NCBI RefSeq assembly: GCF_008843165.1
Contig: NZ_CP044427.1
Location: 2,666,001-2,730,000 of the forward strand
Source of the DNA: Ornithinimicrobium pratense
GTDB taxonomy: Bacteria; Actinomycetota; Actinomycetes; Actinomycetales; Dermatophilaceae
DNA length: 64,000 nucleotides
Direction of reading: 5' to 3'
The position numbers and the translations under genes are program-made. The notes below the pieces were generated by a model that worked only from the letters and a program-made list of their open reading frames with translations, had not been told where the DNA came from and did no database searches. Below are positions 55,814-64,000 of this stretch, piece by piece. The stretch's first letter is position 1. Each line of letters opens with the position of its first letter.

Positions 55814-58153
55814 CTAGGTCGACGGCTCGCGCCCGACCGGCTGTCGCGGCTGCGGCAGCAGCGGCTCTGGCGGCAGCAGGGGACGGGTCACCGGGGCGTC
55901 GACGTCCACCTGCACCTGGGTCCCGTCGATGCGCACGGTCACCGGCCCTTCGCCCCGGTGCACGGACACGGTCGTGCCCTCGCGCGTCGTCTCCACACGC
56001 AGCAGTGCCCCCCGCCAGGTCAGCTGGTATGCCGTGCGCTCCAGACCGGCGGGCAGGCGCGGGGCGAGCTCCAGCTCGGGCTGGTCATCGCGCAGCCCGC
56101 CCAGCCCCTGCACCAGCGCGAGCCAGGACCCGGCGATCGCCGCCAGGTGCAACCCGTCCGCGGTGTCTCCCCGGACGTCGCGTAGGTCTATCAGGGCGCA
56201 CTCGCGCAGGTAGCGCAGGGCCAGGTCCAGGTGACCGGCGTGGGCGCAGACCACCGACTGGACGGCGGCGGAGAGGGAGGAGTCGCGCACCGTGCGGGCC
56301 TCGTAGTAGTCCAGGTTGCTGGCCACCTGCTCGTCGGTGAAGTCCTCCCGGCACCACCACAAGGCCAGCACCAGGTCGGCCTGCTTGAGCACCTGGCGCC
56401 GGTAGATCTTGGCGTAGTGGTGGTGCTGCTGCAGCGGGTAGCTGTCCCGGTGCTCCTCGAAGCGCCACTCCCGGTAGGTGGTGAACCCCGTGTTCATCGG
56501 GTGCACGCCCAGCCTGTCGTCCCACGGGACGTGCACGCGGCGGGCCGCGTCCCGCCAGCCCTCGACCTCCTCGGCGCCGACCCCCATCTCCTGCGCAAGC
56601 CTTGGCTCGTGCGCCACCGCCTCGGCCGCCCGCATCAGGTTGCGGCGGACCATGAGGTTGGTGAAGACGTTGTCGTCGACGACGCCGGTGTACTCGTCCG
56701 GGCCGGTCATCCCCAGCAGGTGCCAACCCCCGTCCGCGTCGCGGTGCCCCATCGACATCCACAGCCGCGCGGTCTCCACGAGGATCTCGAAGACCGACAG
56801 GTCGCCGAACGGGGAGGCGGTGACGTTGTGGTGCAGCCAGAAGGCGCGGCAGATGTCCGCGTTGACGTGCATCGCCGCCGTGCTGGCGGGCCAGTAGGGC
56901 GAGCACTCGTGACCGTCGATGGTGCGCCAGGCGAAAGAGGCCCCCTCCAGGTCCAGCACCCGGGCCCGGTGCCGCGCCTCGTCCAGGGTCCCGGCCCGCC
57001 AGCGCAGCAGCTGGGTCGCGGCCTGCGGCCGCAGCAGGCTCAGCGCGGGCACCACGAAGCCCTCCACGTCCCAGAAGGTGTGGCCGTCGTAGCCCAACCC
57101 GGTCAGCCCCTTGGCGCCCACCGGGGCCCCGCTGATCCGGGCGGCGGCGCAGAACAGCTGGAAGAGCCCGTAGCGCAGGGCCTGCTGCAGCTCGGGGTCG
57201 CCGTCGACCTCGACGTCTGCGCTCTCCCAGAACTCCTCCAGCACCACCCGCTGCTCCTCCAGCAGCGCCTCCCAGCCCCGGTCCAGGGCGCTGGCCACGG
57301 CCGCCTCGGCGAGGTCGAGTTGACCGGAGGGCTGCCCGTCCCGCTGCCAGGCGTAGCCGAGCACCTTGGTCAGCACCAGCTCCTCCCCCGTCGCCAGGTC
57401 CGCGCTGACCGTCGTGCGGACGGCGTGGTCGCGCAGTTCGGTGCCCTCCACCACGCCACCCTCGACCGCGTGGTCGACGACCGCTGCGGCCGCGATCCCG
57501 GACCGGCGCGTGCAGCCTGCCATCCCCCCTCCGGTGCGGTGGTGGTGGTCGGTCATCAGCTCGAACGGTTCGGACAGCGCCTCGGCCACCCGAGGGTCCC
57601 CCTTGGTGACGGCAGGCCGGCCCACCATTCGCGCCAGCTCGGAGCGCAGGACCACGTGCGCTGGGCCGTCGACGGCGCGCACGGCATACCGGATCACGCA
57701 CACCGAACGCTCGGCCAGGGAGACCATCCGCCGGGAGCGTACCTCCAGCATGGTGCCCGACGGCAGCCGCCACCGCACCAGCCGGTCCAGGGTGCCCGCG
57801 CGCAGGTCGAGGGTCCGCTCGTGCTGCTCCGGAGGCACCCCGGTCACGTCCAGGGCGGTGCCGTCGGCAACCGTCCTGATCACGGTGCCGTCTGCGACCG
57901 AGACCATGGCCTGGCCCTCCTGGGGGTTGCCGTAGCCGCCCTCGGGGTAGGACAGCGGATAGGTCTCGAAGACCCCGGAGCAGTAGGTGCCGCGCAGCTG
58001 GCTCGGGGTGTCCTCGTCCAGCGTGCCGCGCACGCCCAGGTAGCCGTTGGACAGGGCGAAGACCGACTCCAAGACCGCCAGTCGGTCCGGCTCGACGTCG
58101 ATTCGGGGTGCTCGCACCTGCCAGGGGTCGACGTCGAGATCAGCGGCTGTCAT
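55814..58153 (-). CDS. Glycoside hydrolase family 65 phosphorylase (maltose/trehalose/kojibiose-type)
   Basis: A 779-residue inverting disaccharide phosphorylase. The N-terminal beta-sandwich starts ESVFALSNGYLGVRGTLDED; the (alpha/alpha)6 barrel has GYDGHTFWDVEGFVVPAL, and the general acid Glu is in MTGPDEYTGVVDDNVFTN. The phosphate-binding loop is near KQADLVLALWW. Which disaccharide it cleaves cannot be settled without structural comparison. The ATG at 58153 follows GGAGG. GH65 genes often sit with a beta-phosphoglucomutase of the HAD family; one lies 1.8 kb away on the other strand, past the XPB helicase. Confidence 0.92.
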   Translation of the reverse strand: MTAADLDVDPWQVRAPRIDVEPDRLAVLESVFALSNGYLGVRGTLDEDTPSQLRGTYCSGVFETYPLSYPEGGYGNPQEGQAMVSVADGTVIRTVADGTALDVTGVPPEQHERTLDLRAGTLDRLVRWRLPSGTMLEVRSRRMVSLAERSVCVIRYAVRAVDGPAHVVLRSELARMVGRPAVTKGDPRVAEALSEPFELMTDHHHRTGGGMAGCTRRSGIAAAAVVDHAVEGGVVEGTELRDHAVRTTVSADLATGEELVLTKVLGYAWQRDGQPSGQLDLAEAAVASALDRGWEALLEEQRVVLEEFWESADVEVDGDPELQQALRYGLFQLFCAAARISGAPVGAKGLTGLGYDGHTFWDVEGFVVPALSLLRPQAATQLLRWRAGTLDEARHRARVLDLEGASFAWRTIDGHECSPYWPASTAAMHVNADICRAFWLHHNVTASPFGDLSVFEILVETARLWMSMGHRDADGGWHLLGMTGPDEYTGVVDDNVFTNLMVRRNLMRAAEAVAHEPRLAQEMGVGAEEVEGWRDAARRVHVPWDDRLGVHPMNTGFTTYREWRFEEHRDSYPLQQHHHYAKIYRRQVLKQADLVLALWWCREDFTDEQVASNLDYYEARTVRDSSLSAAVQSVVCAHAGHLDLALRYLRECALIDLRDVRGDTADGLHLAAIAGSWLALVQGLGGLRDDQPELELAPRLPAGLERTAYQLTWRGALLRVETTREGTTVSVHRGEGPVTVRIDGTQVQVDVDAPVTRPLLPPEPLLPQPRQPVGREPST

Positions 58154-58232
58154 GGCTCGTTCCTACCTCCTCGGCGCCCGTCCGGCGACCCGACACGAGA
58201 GCCTCCGCAGCTGCACGGAAAGGGGTGCCGGA

Positions 58233-59942
58233 ATGCCAGGGCCCCTGCCGGTCGTTGACCGGTCGATGAGCGGCCCCCTGATCGTCCAGTCCGACAAGAC
58301 CCTCCTGCTGGAGGTCGACCACCCCGACGCCGAGGCGGCGCGGCGCGACATCGCGCCGTTCGCCGAGCTCGAGCGCGCTCCCGAGCACATCCACACCTAC
58401 CGGGTGACCCCGCTCGGGCTGTGGAACGCCCGTGCCGCGGGCCACGACGCTGAGCAGGTCGTGCACGCGCTGATCACCCACAGCCGCTACCCGGTGCCGC
58501 AGGCGCTGCTGGTCGATATCGCCGAGACGATGGCGCGGTACGGCCGGCTGACCCTGCTCAAGGACCAGGACCGGTTGCTGCTGCGCACCACCGACCGCGC
58601 CGTGCTCGCGGAGGTGCTGAGGCACAAGAAGATCAAGCCGTTGACCGCCGAGCGGGTCGACGAGGACACGGTCGTCGTCCACCCCTCCGAGCGCGGGCAC
58701 CTCAAGCAGGAGCTGCTCAAGGCTGGCTGGCCGGCCGAGGACCTGGCGGGCTACGTCGATGGCGAGGCGCACACCATCGACCTGGACCTGGGCGGGCACG
58801 ACCAGCTGCCGGCGTGGGAGCTGCGGCCCTACCAGCAGCAGGCCGTCGACGGCTTCTGGGACGGCGGGTCCGGGGTCATTGTCCTGCCCTGCGGAGCGGG
58901 TAAGACACTGGTCGGGGCCGGCGCGATGGCCCGCTCGCAGACCACCACCCTCATCCTGGTCACCAACACGGTCAGCGCCCGTCAGTGGCGCGAGGAGCTG
59001 CTGCGACGGACCACCCTGACCGAGGACGAGATCGGGGAGTACTCCGGGTCCCGCAAGGAGATCCGCCCGGTGACGATCGCGACCTACCAGGTGCTGACGA
59101 CGCGCCGCAAGGGCGTCTACACCCACCTCGACCTGTTGGACGCCCGCGACTGGGGCCTGGTCCTCTACGACGAGGTGCACCTGCTGCCAGCCCCGATCTT
59201 CCGGATGACCGCCGACCTGCAGGCGCGCCGCCGCCTGGGCCTGACCGCGACGCTGGTGCGTGAGGACGGCCGGGAGTCCGACGTCTTCTCCCTGATCGGT
59301 CCCAAGCGCTACGACGCCCCGTGGAAGGACATCGAGGCGCAGGGCTGGATCGCGCCCGCCGACTGCGTCGAGGTGCGGGTCACCATGCCGGAGTCGATGC
59401 GGATGGCGTATGCCGTGGCCGAGCCGGACGAGCGCTACCGGTTCGCAGCGTGCGCCCCCGCCAAGGACGCGGTCGTGGACGAGCTCGTCGCCCGCCACGC
59501 TGGTGAGCAGACGCTGGTCATCGGCCAGTATCTAGACCAGCTCGAGCAGCTTTCCCAGCGGCTGGACGCGCCGCTCATCACCGGGGAGACCAGCGTGCCG
59601 CGGCGCCAGGAGCTGTTCCGCCAGTTCCGCGAGGGCGAGATCTCCCTGCTCGTGGTGAGCAAGGTCGCCAACTTCAGCATCGACCTGCCCGAGGCCTCGG
59701 TCGCCATCCAGGTCAGCGGCACCTTCGGCTCCCGCCAGGAAGAGGCCCAACGGCTCGGTCGGGTGTTGCGACCCAAGGGCGACGGGCGCACCGCGCACTT
59801 CTACACCGTCGTAGCGCGGGACACCGTGGACGCCGAGTTCGCGGCGCACCGCCAGCGGTTCCTGGCCGAGCAGGGCTACGCCTACCGCATCGTCGACGCC
59901 GACGACCTGGGCACGCTGGGTGCGACACCTGCGCGCGACTGA
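58233..59942 (+). CDS. XPB-type DNA repair helicase
   Basis: A 569-residue superfamily 2 helicase. Motif I is LPCGAGKTLVGAGAMA, motif II LVLYDEVHLLPAPIF (DEVH), motif III GLTATLVREDGRESDV and motif VI SRQEEAQRLGRVLRPKGDG. The N-terminal damage-recognition-like domain precedes them (about 1-170). It opens DNA in nucleotide excision repair or transcription. ATG 58233 has GGAAAGGGG at about seven bases upstream; an ATG at 58266 that starts MSGPLIVQSDKTLL gives the length of shorter relatives and is the alternative. The HAD gene follows six bases later. Confidence 0.93.
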   Translation: MPGPLPVVDRSMSGPLIVQSDKTLLLEVDHPDAEAARRDIAPFAELERAPEHIHTYRVTPLGLWNARAAGHDAEQVVHALITHSRYPVPQALLVDIAETMARYGRLTLLKDQDRLLLRTTDRAVLAEVLRHKKIKPLTAERVDEDTVVVHPSERGHLKQELLKAGWPAEDLAGYVDGEAHTIDLDLGGHDQLPAWELRPYQQQAVDGFWDGGSGVIVLPCGAGKTLVGAGAMARSQTTTLILVTNTVSARQWREELLRRTTLTEDEIGEYSGSRKEIRPVTIATYQVLTTRRKGVYTHLDLLDARDWGLVLYDEVHLLPAPIFRMTADLQARRRLGLTATLVREDGRESDVFSLIGPKRYDAPWKDIEAQGWIAPADCVEVRVTMPESMRMAYAVAEPDERYRFAACAPAKDAVVDELVARHAGEQTLVIGQYLDQLEQLSQRLDAPLITGETSVPRRQELFRQFREGEISLLVVSKVANFSIDLPEASVAIQVSGTFGSRQEEAQRLGRVLRPKGDGRTAHFYTVVARDTVDAEFAAHRQRFLAEQGYAYRIVDADDLGTLGATPARD

Positions 59943-59948
59943 GGTGGG

Positions 59949-60710
59949 ATGGAGGATATGACCTCCTCCTCCCAGCCCACGCACGACACGGTCATCCTCG
60001 ACGTCGACGGCACCCTGGCCGACACCAACTACCTGCACGCCCTGGCCTGGGCCCGGGCCTTCGACCGCGTCGACCTGCACCCCCCGATGTGGCACCTGCA
60101 CCGCGCCATCGGCATGGGCGGGGACAAGCTCGTGCCCGCCGTGGCCGGCGACCGTGCCGAGCAGGAGCACGGCGACGCCCTGCGCGAGGCCTGGGAGGAG
60201 GAGTATGCCGAGCTGCTGCCGGAGGTGCGGCTGCTCCCCGGTGCCCGGGACCTGGTGATCATGCTGGCCGAGCGGGGGTTGACCGTGGTCCTGGCCTCCT
60301 CCGGCAAGGAGCAGTTCACCCAGCACGTCCTGGACCTGCTCGATCTGCCGGAGGGCACGCTGGCGGCCCAGGCCAGCAGCGACGAGGCGGAGAACTCCAA
60401 GCCCGCGCCCGATGTCCTCGAGGTGGCGCTGAACAAGGTCGGCGAGGGCTCCGCGCTGCTCGTCGGCGACACCCCCTACGACATCGCGGCGGCGGCGAAG
60501 GTCGGCGCCCCGTGCGCGGCGGTCCTCACCGGCGGGTTCGGGGACGATGAGCTGTCCCGGGCAGGGGCCGTGATCGTGGTGGACTCCGCCGCCGCCCTGG
60601 TCTCCCTCGATCCCGGGACCTGGGAAGACTTGTTGCACGCCGCCCCTCCGGACTACGCCACCCAGACCTTCTCCCCACTGCCCGCCCAACCGCCCGGCAC
60701 GGACGGGTGA
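59949..60710 (+). CDS. HAD-superfamily phosphatase/phosphoglucomutase-like protein
   Basis: A 253-residue HAD protein of the beta-phosphoglucomutase subfamily. Motif I is ILDVDGTLADTNYLHALAW (nucleophile Asp), motif II VLASSGK, motif III Lys in ENSKPAPDVLEVAL, and motif IV LLVGDTPYDIAAAAK. The helical cap sits at residues 20-90. It may be a sugar-phosphate phosphatase, or a mutase that works with the nearby GH65 phosphorylase. The start could be 59949 or 59958 (MTSSSQ), since the purine-rich run GGAGG fits neither position well. It is six bases after the helicase stop. Confidence 0.83.
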   Translation: MEDMTSSSQPTHDTVILDVDGTLADTNYLHALAWARAFDRVDLHPPMWHLHRAIGMGGDKLVPAVAGDRAEQEHGDALREAWEEEYAELLPEVRLLPGARDLVIMLAERGLTVVLASSGKEQFTQHVLDLLDLPEGTLAAQASSDEAENSKPAPDVLEVALNKVGEGSALLVGDTPYDIAAAAKVGAPCAAVLTGGFGDDELSRAGAVIVVDSAAALVSLDPGTWEDLLHAAPPDYATQTFSPLPAQPPGTDG

Positions 60711-60780
60711 GCCGTCGCTCGCTCTTACGCCCTCAGCGGACGTCCAGACAGTTTCCAGGCAGCGCGGGCAGAATAGGTGT

Positions 60781-61500
60781 ATGAGCGCCTCCGCCACCGC
60801 GCACGAGCCTGAGGCCACCCTGTTGGTGGTCGAGGACGAGACCAACATCCGTGAGCTGCTCACGACGAGCCTTCGCTTCGCCGGGTTCGCCGTGCATGCG
60901 GCGCCCGATGGCCGGACGGCCCTGCAGCTGGCCGGCGAGCACGACTTCGACCTGGCCGTGCTCGACATCATGCTGCCGGACATGGACGGGTTCACCGTCA
61001 CCCGCACCCTCCGCGACCGCGGGGCCGACCTGCCCATCGTCTTCCTCACCGCGCGCGACTCCCTCGATGACAAGGTCAAGGGCCTGACCGTCGGCGGTGA
61101 CGACTACGTGACCAAGCCGTTCAGCCTGGAGGAGGTCGTGGCCCGGATCCGCGCCGTGCTGCGGCGGACCCGGATGGTCGATGAGGAGGACGGCCACGTG
61201 CTGCGCGTCGCGGACCTGGAGCTGGACGAGGACAGCCACGAGGTGCGTCGCGCCGGCAAGGTGATCGAGGTCTCGCCCACCGAGTTCAAGCTGCTGCGCT
61301 ACCTCATGCTCAACCCGGGCCGGGTGCTGTCCAAGAGCCAGATCCTGGACCACGTCTGGGACTACGACTTCCGCGGCGAGATGAACATCGTCGAGTCCTA
61401 CATCTCCTACCTGCGCCGCAAGATCGACGTCGTCGGTGAGCCGATGATCCACACCAAGCGCGGCGTCGGCTACGTCCTGCGGGCCCCGCGTCCGGCCTGA
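60781..61500 (+). CDS. OmpR/PhoB-family response regulator
   Basis: A 239-residue regulator. The receiver domain (about 15-130) has VVEDETNIRELLTTSL, phosphoacceptor Asp in LAVLDIMLPDMDGFTV and the Lys switch in TKPFSLEEVVARI; a winged-helix DNA-binding domain (about 145-235) ends MIHTKRGVGYVLRAP. It is 33 bases upstream of its histidine kinase and in the same orientation. The pair resembles TcrXY/TrcRS-type systems of actinobacteria. No strong ribosome-binding site is visible. Confidence 0.93.
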   Translation: MSASATAHEPEATLLVVEDETNIRELLTTSLRFAGFAVHAAPDGRTALQLAGEHDFDLAVLDIMLPDMDGFTVTRTLRDRGADLPIVFLTARDSLDDKVKGLTVGGDDYVTKPFSLEEVVARIRAVLRRTRMVDEEDGHVLRVADLELDEDSHEVRRAGKVIEVSPTEFKLLRYLMLNPGRVLSKSQILDHVWDYDFRGEMNIVESYISYLRRKIDVVGEPMIHTKRGVGYVLRAPRPA

Positions 61501-61533
61501 CCAGCGGCTGACTACGTTCCTCGCCCAGATGCC

Positions 61534-63075
61534 GTGATCTCCAGCCTGCGCCGGTTCGCGTACGCCCGCCTGCACGGGCTGTCGCTGACGAGACGGCTGG
61601 TGGCGGTGGTGGTGCTCATGGTGCTCGCGGCCTACGTGCTCACCACCTCGGTCACCATGATGATGATGCGGGGCTACCTGGTCGACCGCATCGACGAGGA
61701 TCTGATCAACTACAGCCAGCCGCTGGCGGACGACGCGTATACGGCCATCCTCGCCACCGCCGGCCGGAGCACCCTGAACCGCCTGCAGCCCCTCATCCCG
61801 CCCAGCCCGTACTACGTCATCCCGCCCAGCCCCTACTACGTGCTGGTGACGCCCGCCGACAACAGCGCGCCGCCGATCGCGCTGATCTATCCGCAGGTGC
61901 AGTCCGTTCCACCCGACCTGCAGCGCATCGAGCCCGGTGACCAGCGGCTCGGCGAGCCGTTCACCGCGCCAGCCGGCGACGACGACGGGGCCTGGCGGGT
62001 GCTGGCCCGCACCGCAATCAACCCCTCGGGACAGGTCGTCGGCACCGTTGCGGTGGCGCTGCCGCTGGACACCACGGAGAGCACGGTGCGCCGGCTGGCG
62101 GTCATCATCACCGTCATCGGACTCACCACGCTGGTGCTGGTCGGGGTCCTCGGGTTCTTCGCCGTGCGCCGCGCCTTCCGGCCGCTGACCCGGATCGAGG
62201 ACACAGCCGCGGCCATCGCGGCCGGTGACCTGTCGCGGCGGGTTCCGCCTGGCGGAGCCCGGGATGAGGTCGCCTCGCTCTCGGAGTCGGTCAACGCCAT
62301 GCTTGCCCAGATCGAGCAGTCGTTCGCGGTGCGGGAGGCCTCCGAGCAGCGCATGCGCGACTTCGTGGCGGACGCCTCGCACGAGCTGCGCACCCCGCTG
62401 GCGACCGTCAAGGGGTATGCCGAGCTGCACCGGTTCGGCGCGATGACGGACTCCGAGGACGTGGCCAGCGCGATGCGCCGAATCGAGGGTGAGGCCACCC
62501 GGATGACCGCGCTCGTCGAGGACCTGCTCACCCTGACCCGGTGGGACAGCCAACCCACGATGTCCCCCACCCGGGTGGACCTGACCGTACTGGCCTCCGA
62601 CGTCGTGCAGGATGCAATCGTGCGCGCGCCGGACCGTCGGGTGACGCTGGTGCCACTGACGCCGTCGGCCCGGGGTGCAGCCGACGAGCCCCCGGCACCG
62701 GTGGTGGTGGGTGAGGACGGTGCGCTGCGCCAGGTGCTGACCAACCTGGTGGCCAACGCGCTGGCGCACACCCCCGCCGGCACACCGGTCCAGGTGGCGG
62801 TGGGCCGTGAGGGCGACCGGGTGGTCGTGGAGGTGCGCGACCACGGCACCGGCCTGGGGCCGGATGCGGCCGAGCGCGTCTTCGAGCGTTTCTACCGCGC
62901 GGACAAGTCCCGTAGCCGCGCCTCTGGGGGCACCGGGCTGGGCCTGGCGATCGTCGCCGCGATCGTGGGCCGGCACCGGGGAAGCGTGCGCTACGTCCCG
63001 ACCCCGGGCGGCGGGGCTACCTTCCGGGTTGAGCTGCCTGCTGCGGCGCCGACACAGTCGGACGACAGCGACTAG
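61534..63075 (+). CDS. HAMP sensor histidine kinase (TrcS/TcrY-like)
   Basis: A 513-residue membrane kinase, partner of the regulator upstream. Two membrane helices (about residues 25-48 and 185-210) flank an extracytoplasmic sensor of about 135 residues containing the repeat PPSPYYVI-PPSPYYVL. A HAMP domain follows (about 212-262), then HisKA with the phosphoacceptor His in DASHELRTPLATVKGYAEL, and HATPase with NLVANALAH, DHGTGLGPDAAERVFERFYR and GGTGLGLAIVAAIVGRH. GTG start. TACGTT at 61513-61518 may be a separate weak -10. Confidence 0.92.
   Translation: MISSLRRFAYARLHGLSLTRRLVAVVVLMVLAAYVLTTSVTMMMMRGYLVDRIDEDLINYSQPLADDAYTAILATAGRSTLNRLQPLIPPSPYYVIPPSPYYVLVTPADNSAPPIALIYPQVQSVPPDLQRIEPGDQRLGEPFTAPAGDDDGAWRVLARTAINPSGQVVGTVAVALPLDTTESTVRRLAVIITVIGLTTLVLVGVLGFFAVRRAFRPLTRIEDTAAAIAAGDLSRRVPPGGARDEVASLSESVNAMLAQIEQSFAVREASEQRMRDFVADASHELRTPLATVKGYAELHRFGAMTDSEDVASAMRRIEGEATRMTALVEDLLTLTRWDSQPTMSPTRVDLTVLASDVVQDAIVRAPDRRVTLVPLTPSARGAADEPPAPVVVGEDGALRQVLTNLVANALAHTPAGTPVQVAVGREGDRVVVEVRDHGTGLGPDAAERVFERFYRADKSRSRASGGTGLGLAIVAAIVGRHRGSVRYVPTPGGGATFRVELPAAAPTQSDDSD
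61795..61842 (+). repeat. 24-base tandem repeat in the kinase sensor domain
   Basis: Two adjacent 24-base units (61795-61818 and 61819-61842) differ at two third-codon positions (ccg/ccc and gtc/gtg). They encode IPPSPYYV twice in the extracytoplasmic sensor between the two membrane helices. Proline and tyrosine density suggests an exposed loop. Confidence 0.75.
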
Positions 63076-63114
63076 ATCGACGCTGGGCCCTGGGGGCCTC
63101 GGGTGCTTCCGTCT

Positions 63115-63150
63115 GGCCGGCCCCCGGTCGGCATCTTGACCGGGCGGGCC
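63115..63150. terminator. Candidate bidirectional hairpin between the kinase and the HNH gene
   Basis: GGCCGGCCCCCGGTC (63115-63129) and GACCGGGCGGGCC (63138-63150) can pair around an eight-base loop, with one or two bulges. It sits in the 90-base gap where the two genes converge. There is no T tract, which is common in high-GC actinobacterial terminators. Confidence 0.35.
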
Positions 63151-63165
63151 TCGTCTGGCGGGAGG

Positions 63166-64000
63166 TCACTGTTCTTGGTCGTTGGGGGTGTCTTGGGTGG
63201 GGATGTTGAGGAGGTCGTCGACGGTGGGGGTTTCGGGGTGGGGGCCGGTGCGGGTGTGGCCGGTGTCGGGGTGGGTGTGGGTGAGCTGGACCCAGGCTTC
63301 GTCGCGGAGGGCGGTGCGGTCGCCTGCTCGGTGGAGGTGTCGTTGGTGTTGGGTCTCGTGGGCGTAGACGGCGTGGGAGGCGAGGTCTCGGCGTTGGTCG
63401 AGGTCTTCGGGGTGGGTGGTGTGCAGGTATTGGTTGTAGTCGTGGACGCGGGTGGAGCGGTGTTGGTTGAGCAGGGTGGTGAAGGTCAGGTCCCGGCGGG
63501 TGCCGATGGTGATCTTCCAGTGGCCGAGGGTTTTCTGGTGGTGGGTGCGTTTGTCGAGGGCGGCGAGGTTGGTCTCGGTGGTGGTGCCGCCGGGGGTGGC
63601 GTAGGGGGTGACGTGGTCGATCTGTAGGGCTTGGCCGGTGAGGCGGGAGCCGGGGGCTCGGGAGTACAGGTCGGCGGCCAGGACCTGGCGGCGCAGGTCG
63701 GTGTCGGGCCGGTAGGTGGTGATGGTGCGTTCGATCAGGCGCCCGTCGGCGGGGTCGGTCAGCAACCGGTGCAGCGTCGTGCCGGGTAGTAGGACCAGCT
63801 CTCGGGCGTGCCCGGGGGTCAGGAACATGGGGTGGGAACCGATCAGCTCCCCGACCAGGCCCCGACCCGGCGGCTCCCGACCCAACAACGGCGAGTCCGA
63901 GGATCCACGCGCCGGCAGGGGTTCACGCCCGGGCAGGGGTTCGCGATCTGGTGCTGGTGCTGGCGCTGCTTCGTCTGGTGGTTCTTGGCCTGCCTGCTGA
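63166..64000 (-). CDS. HNH endonuclease-domain protein (DUF222/HNH family), 5'-truncated by the window edge
   Basis: The reading frame enters from beyond 64000 without a stop; 278 codons are visible. The HNH core is LQIDHVTPYATPGGTTTETNLAALDKRTHHQKT (given here as key residues D-H near 63605, N-L-A-A-L and H-H), the pattern of the DUF222-HNH family that is abundant in actinobacteria. The preceding part (DLRRQVLAADLYSRAPG) fits it too. The C-terminal 100 residues are Thr/His/Asp-rich. A TTG at 63888 is a possible internal start but not needed. The frame before it has Pro/Glu/Ala-rich low-complexity sequence. Function in DNA uptake or selfish spread is not known. Confidence 0.75.
   Translation of the reverse strand, partial: QQAGQEPPDEAAPAPAPDREPLPGREPLPARGSSDSPLLGREPPGRGLVGELIGSHPMFLTPGHARELVLLPGTTLHRLLTDPADGRLIERTITTYRPDTDLRRQVLAADLYSRAPGSRLTGQALQIDHVTPYATPGGTTTETNLAALDKRTHHQKTLGHWKITIGTRRDLTFTTLLNQHRSTRVHDYNQYLHTTHPEDLDQRRDLASHAVYAHETQHQRHLHRAGDRTALRDEAWVQLTHTHPDTGHTRTGPHPETPTVDDLLNIPTQDTPNDQEQ
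63914..63942 (-). repeat. Short 18-base tandem repeat in the HNH gene
   Basis: GGCAGGGGTTC occurs at 63914-63924 and again at 63932-63942 (plus-strand reading), a period of 18 bases that encodes the repeated REPLP in a proline-rich linker of the HNH protein. Confidence 0.55.

Noticed and set aside
55814..58153. GH65 as a glucoamylase or trehalase hydrolase rather than a phosphorylase
   Set aside because: The GPDEY acid region and overall three-domain length match the phosphorylase family. I see no second catalytic acid, though only an assay can settle the exact sugar.
63888..64000. The TTG at 63888 as the true start of the HNH gene
   Set aside because: The same frame remains open to the window end with protein-like sequence, and DUF222-HNH proteins are normally longer, so the gene almost certainly starts beyond the window.

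Overview
This is a GC-rich (clearly above 70% by eye) actinobacterial chromosome segment. Menaquinone genes, a 14-gene complex I, KorAB, an Eis-like acetyltransferase, an XPB helicase with a separate helicase/WYL partner, a DevR/DevS-type pair and many GTG starts and leaderless promoters all fit an aerobic actinomycete. A Micrococcales genus near Intrasporangiaceae/Ornithinimicrobiaceae is my best guess, not a proven assignment. I see no rRNA, tRNA, CRISPR array, insertion sequence, phage gene or attachment site. No gap between genes exceeds about 200 bases.

Layout. 1-2.9 kb: the tail of an ATP-grasp enzyme, a two-gene ABC system, and a tandem pair of small DksA/TraR-like zinc proteins. 3.0-7.15 kb: korA-korB (2-oxoacid:ferredoxin oxidoreductase) overlapping rarD. 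7.2-10.6 kb: a TetR repressor with two operator palindromes, followed by an MMPL exporter with a very long coiled-coil insert. 10.6-15.6 kb: a DUF1648 membrane protein, a GAF histidine kinase, a doxX-usp operon with a near-perfect DosR/DevR box, and a DevR-type regulator. 15.6-32.9 kb: polyprenyl diphosphate synthase and the complete nuoA-N operon, most of whose genes overlap by 1-8 bases. 33-37.9 kb: a geranylgeranyl-reductase-like (MenJ-type) flavoprotein, a DEDD exonuclease, a cNMP/CBS/DUF294 nucleotidyltransferase and menG. Everything from menG back to usp (37.9 to 13.4 kb) is on the minus strand. 37.9-44.1 kb: menF, an MFS-GNAT fused ORF, an Eis-like acetyltransferase and menD. 44.2-51.8 kb: an FGGY sugar kinase, a helicase-C/WYL protein, an FAD monooxygenase, an M13 metallopeptidase and a GPP34 protein. 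51.8-63.1 kb: an exporter permease, a SurA-like lipoprotein, a NUDIX hydrolase, HMG-CoA lyase, a GH65 phosphorylase, XPB helicase, a HAD phosphatase/mutase and an OmpR/HK two-component pair. 63.2-64 kb: the C-terminal part of an HNH nuclease cut by the window edge.

How it fits together. The middle of the window is a respiratory locus. MenF, MenD, MenG, the polyprenyl synthase and the MenJ-like reductase make and tailor menaquinone, the electron acceptor of the NDH-1 encoded beside them. KorAB supplies reduced ferredoxin from 2-oxoglutarate. The DevR-type regulator sits directly downstream of this run and a DosR box precedes doxX-usp, so a redox or hypoxia response is physically joined to the respiratory genes.

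Two otherwise well-conserved genes (korA, nuoD) are each broken by one missing base in a C/G homopolymer. This looks more like consensus error in the sequence than real gene loss. No clearly new multi-gene system stands out. The least-explained items are the DUF294-exonuclease pair embedded among menaquinone genes, the MFS-GNAT fusion, and the paired TetR operator.
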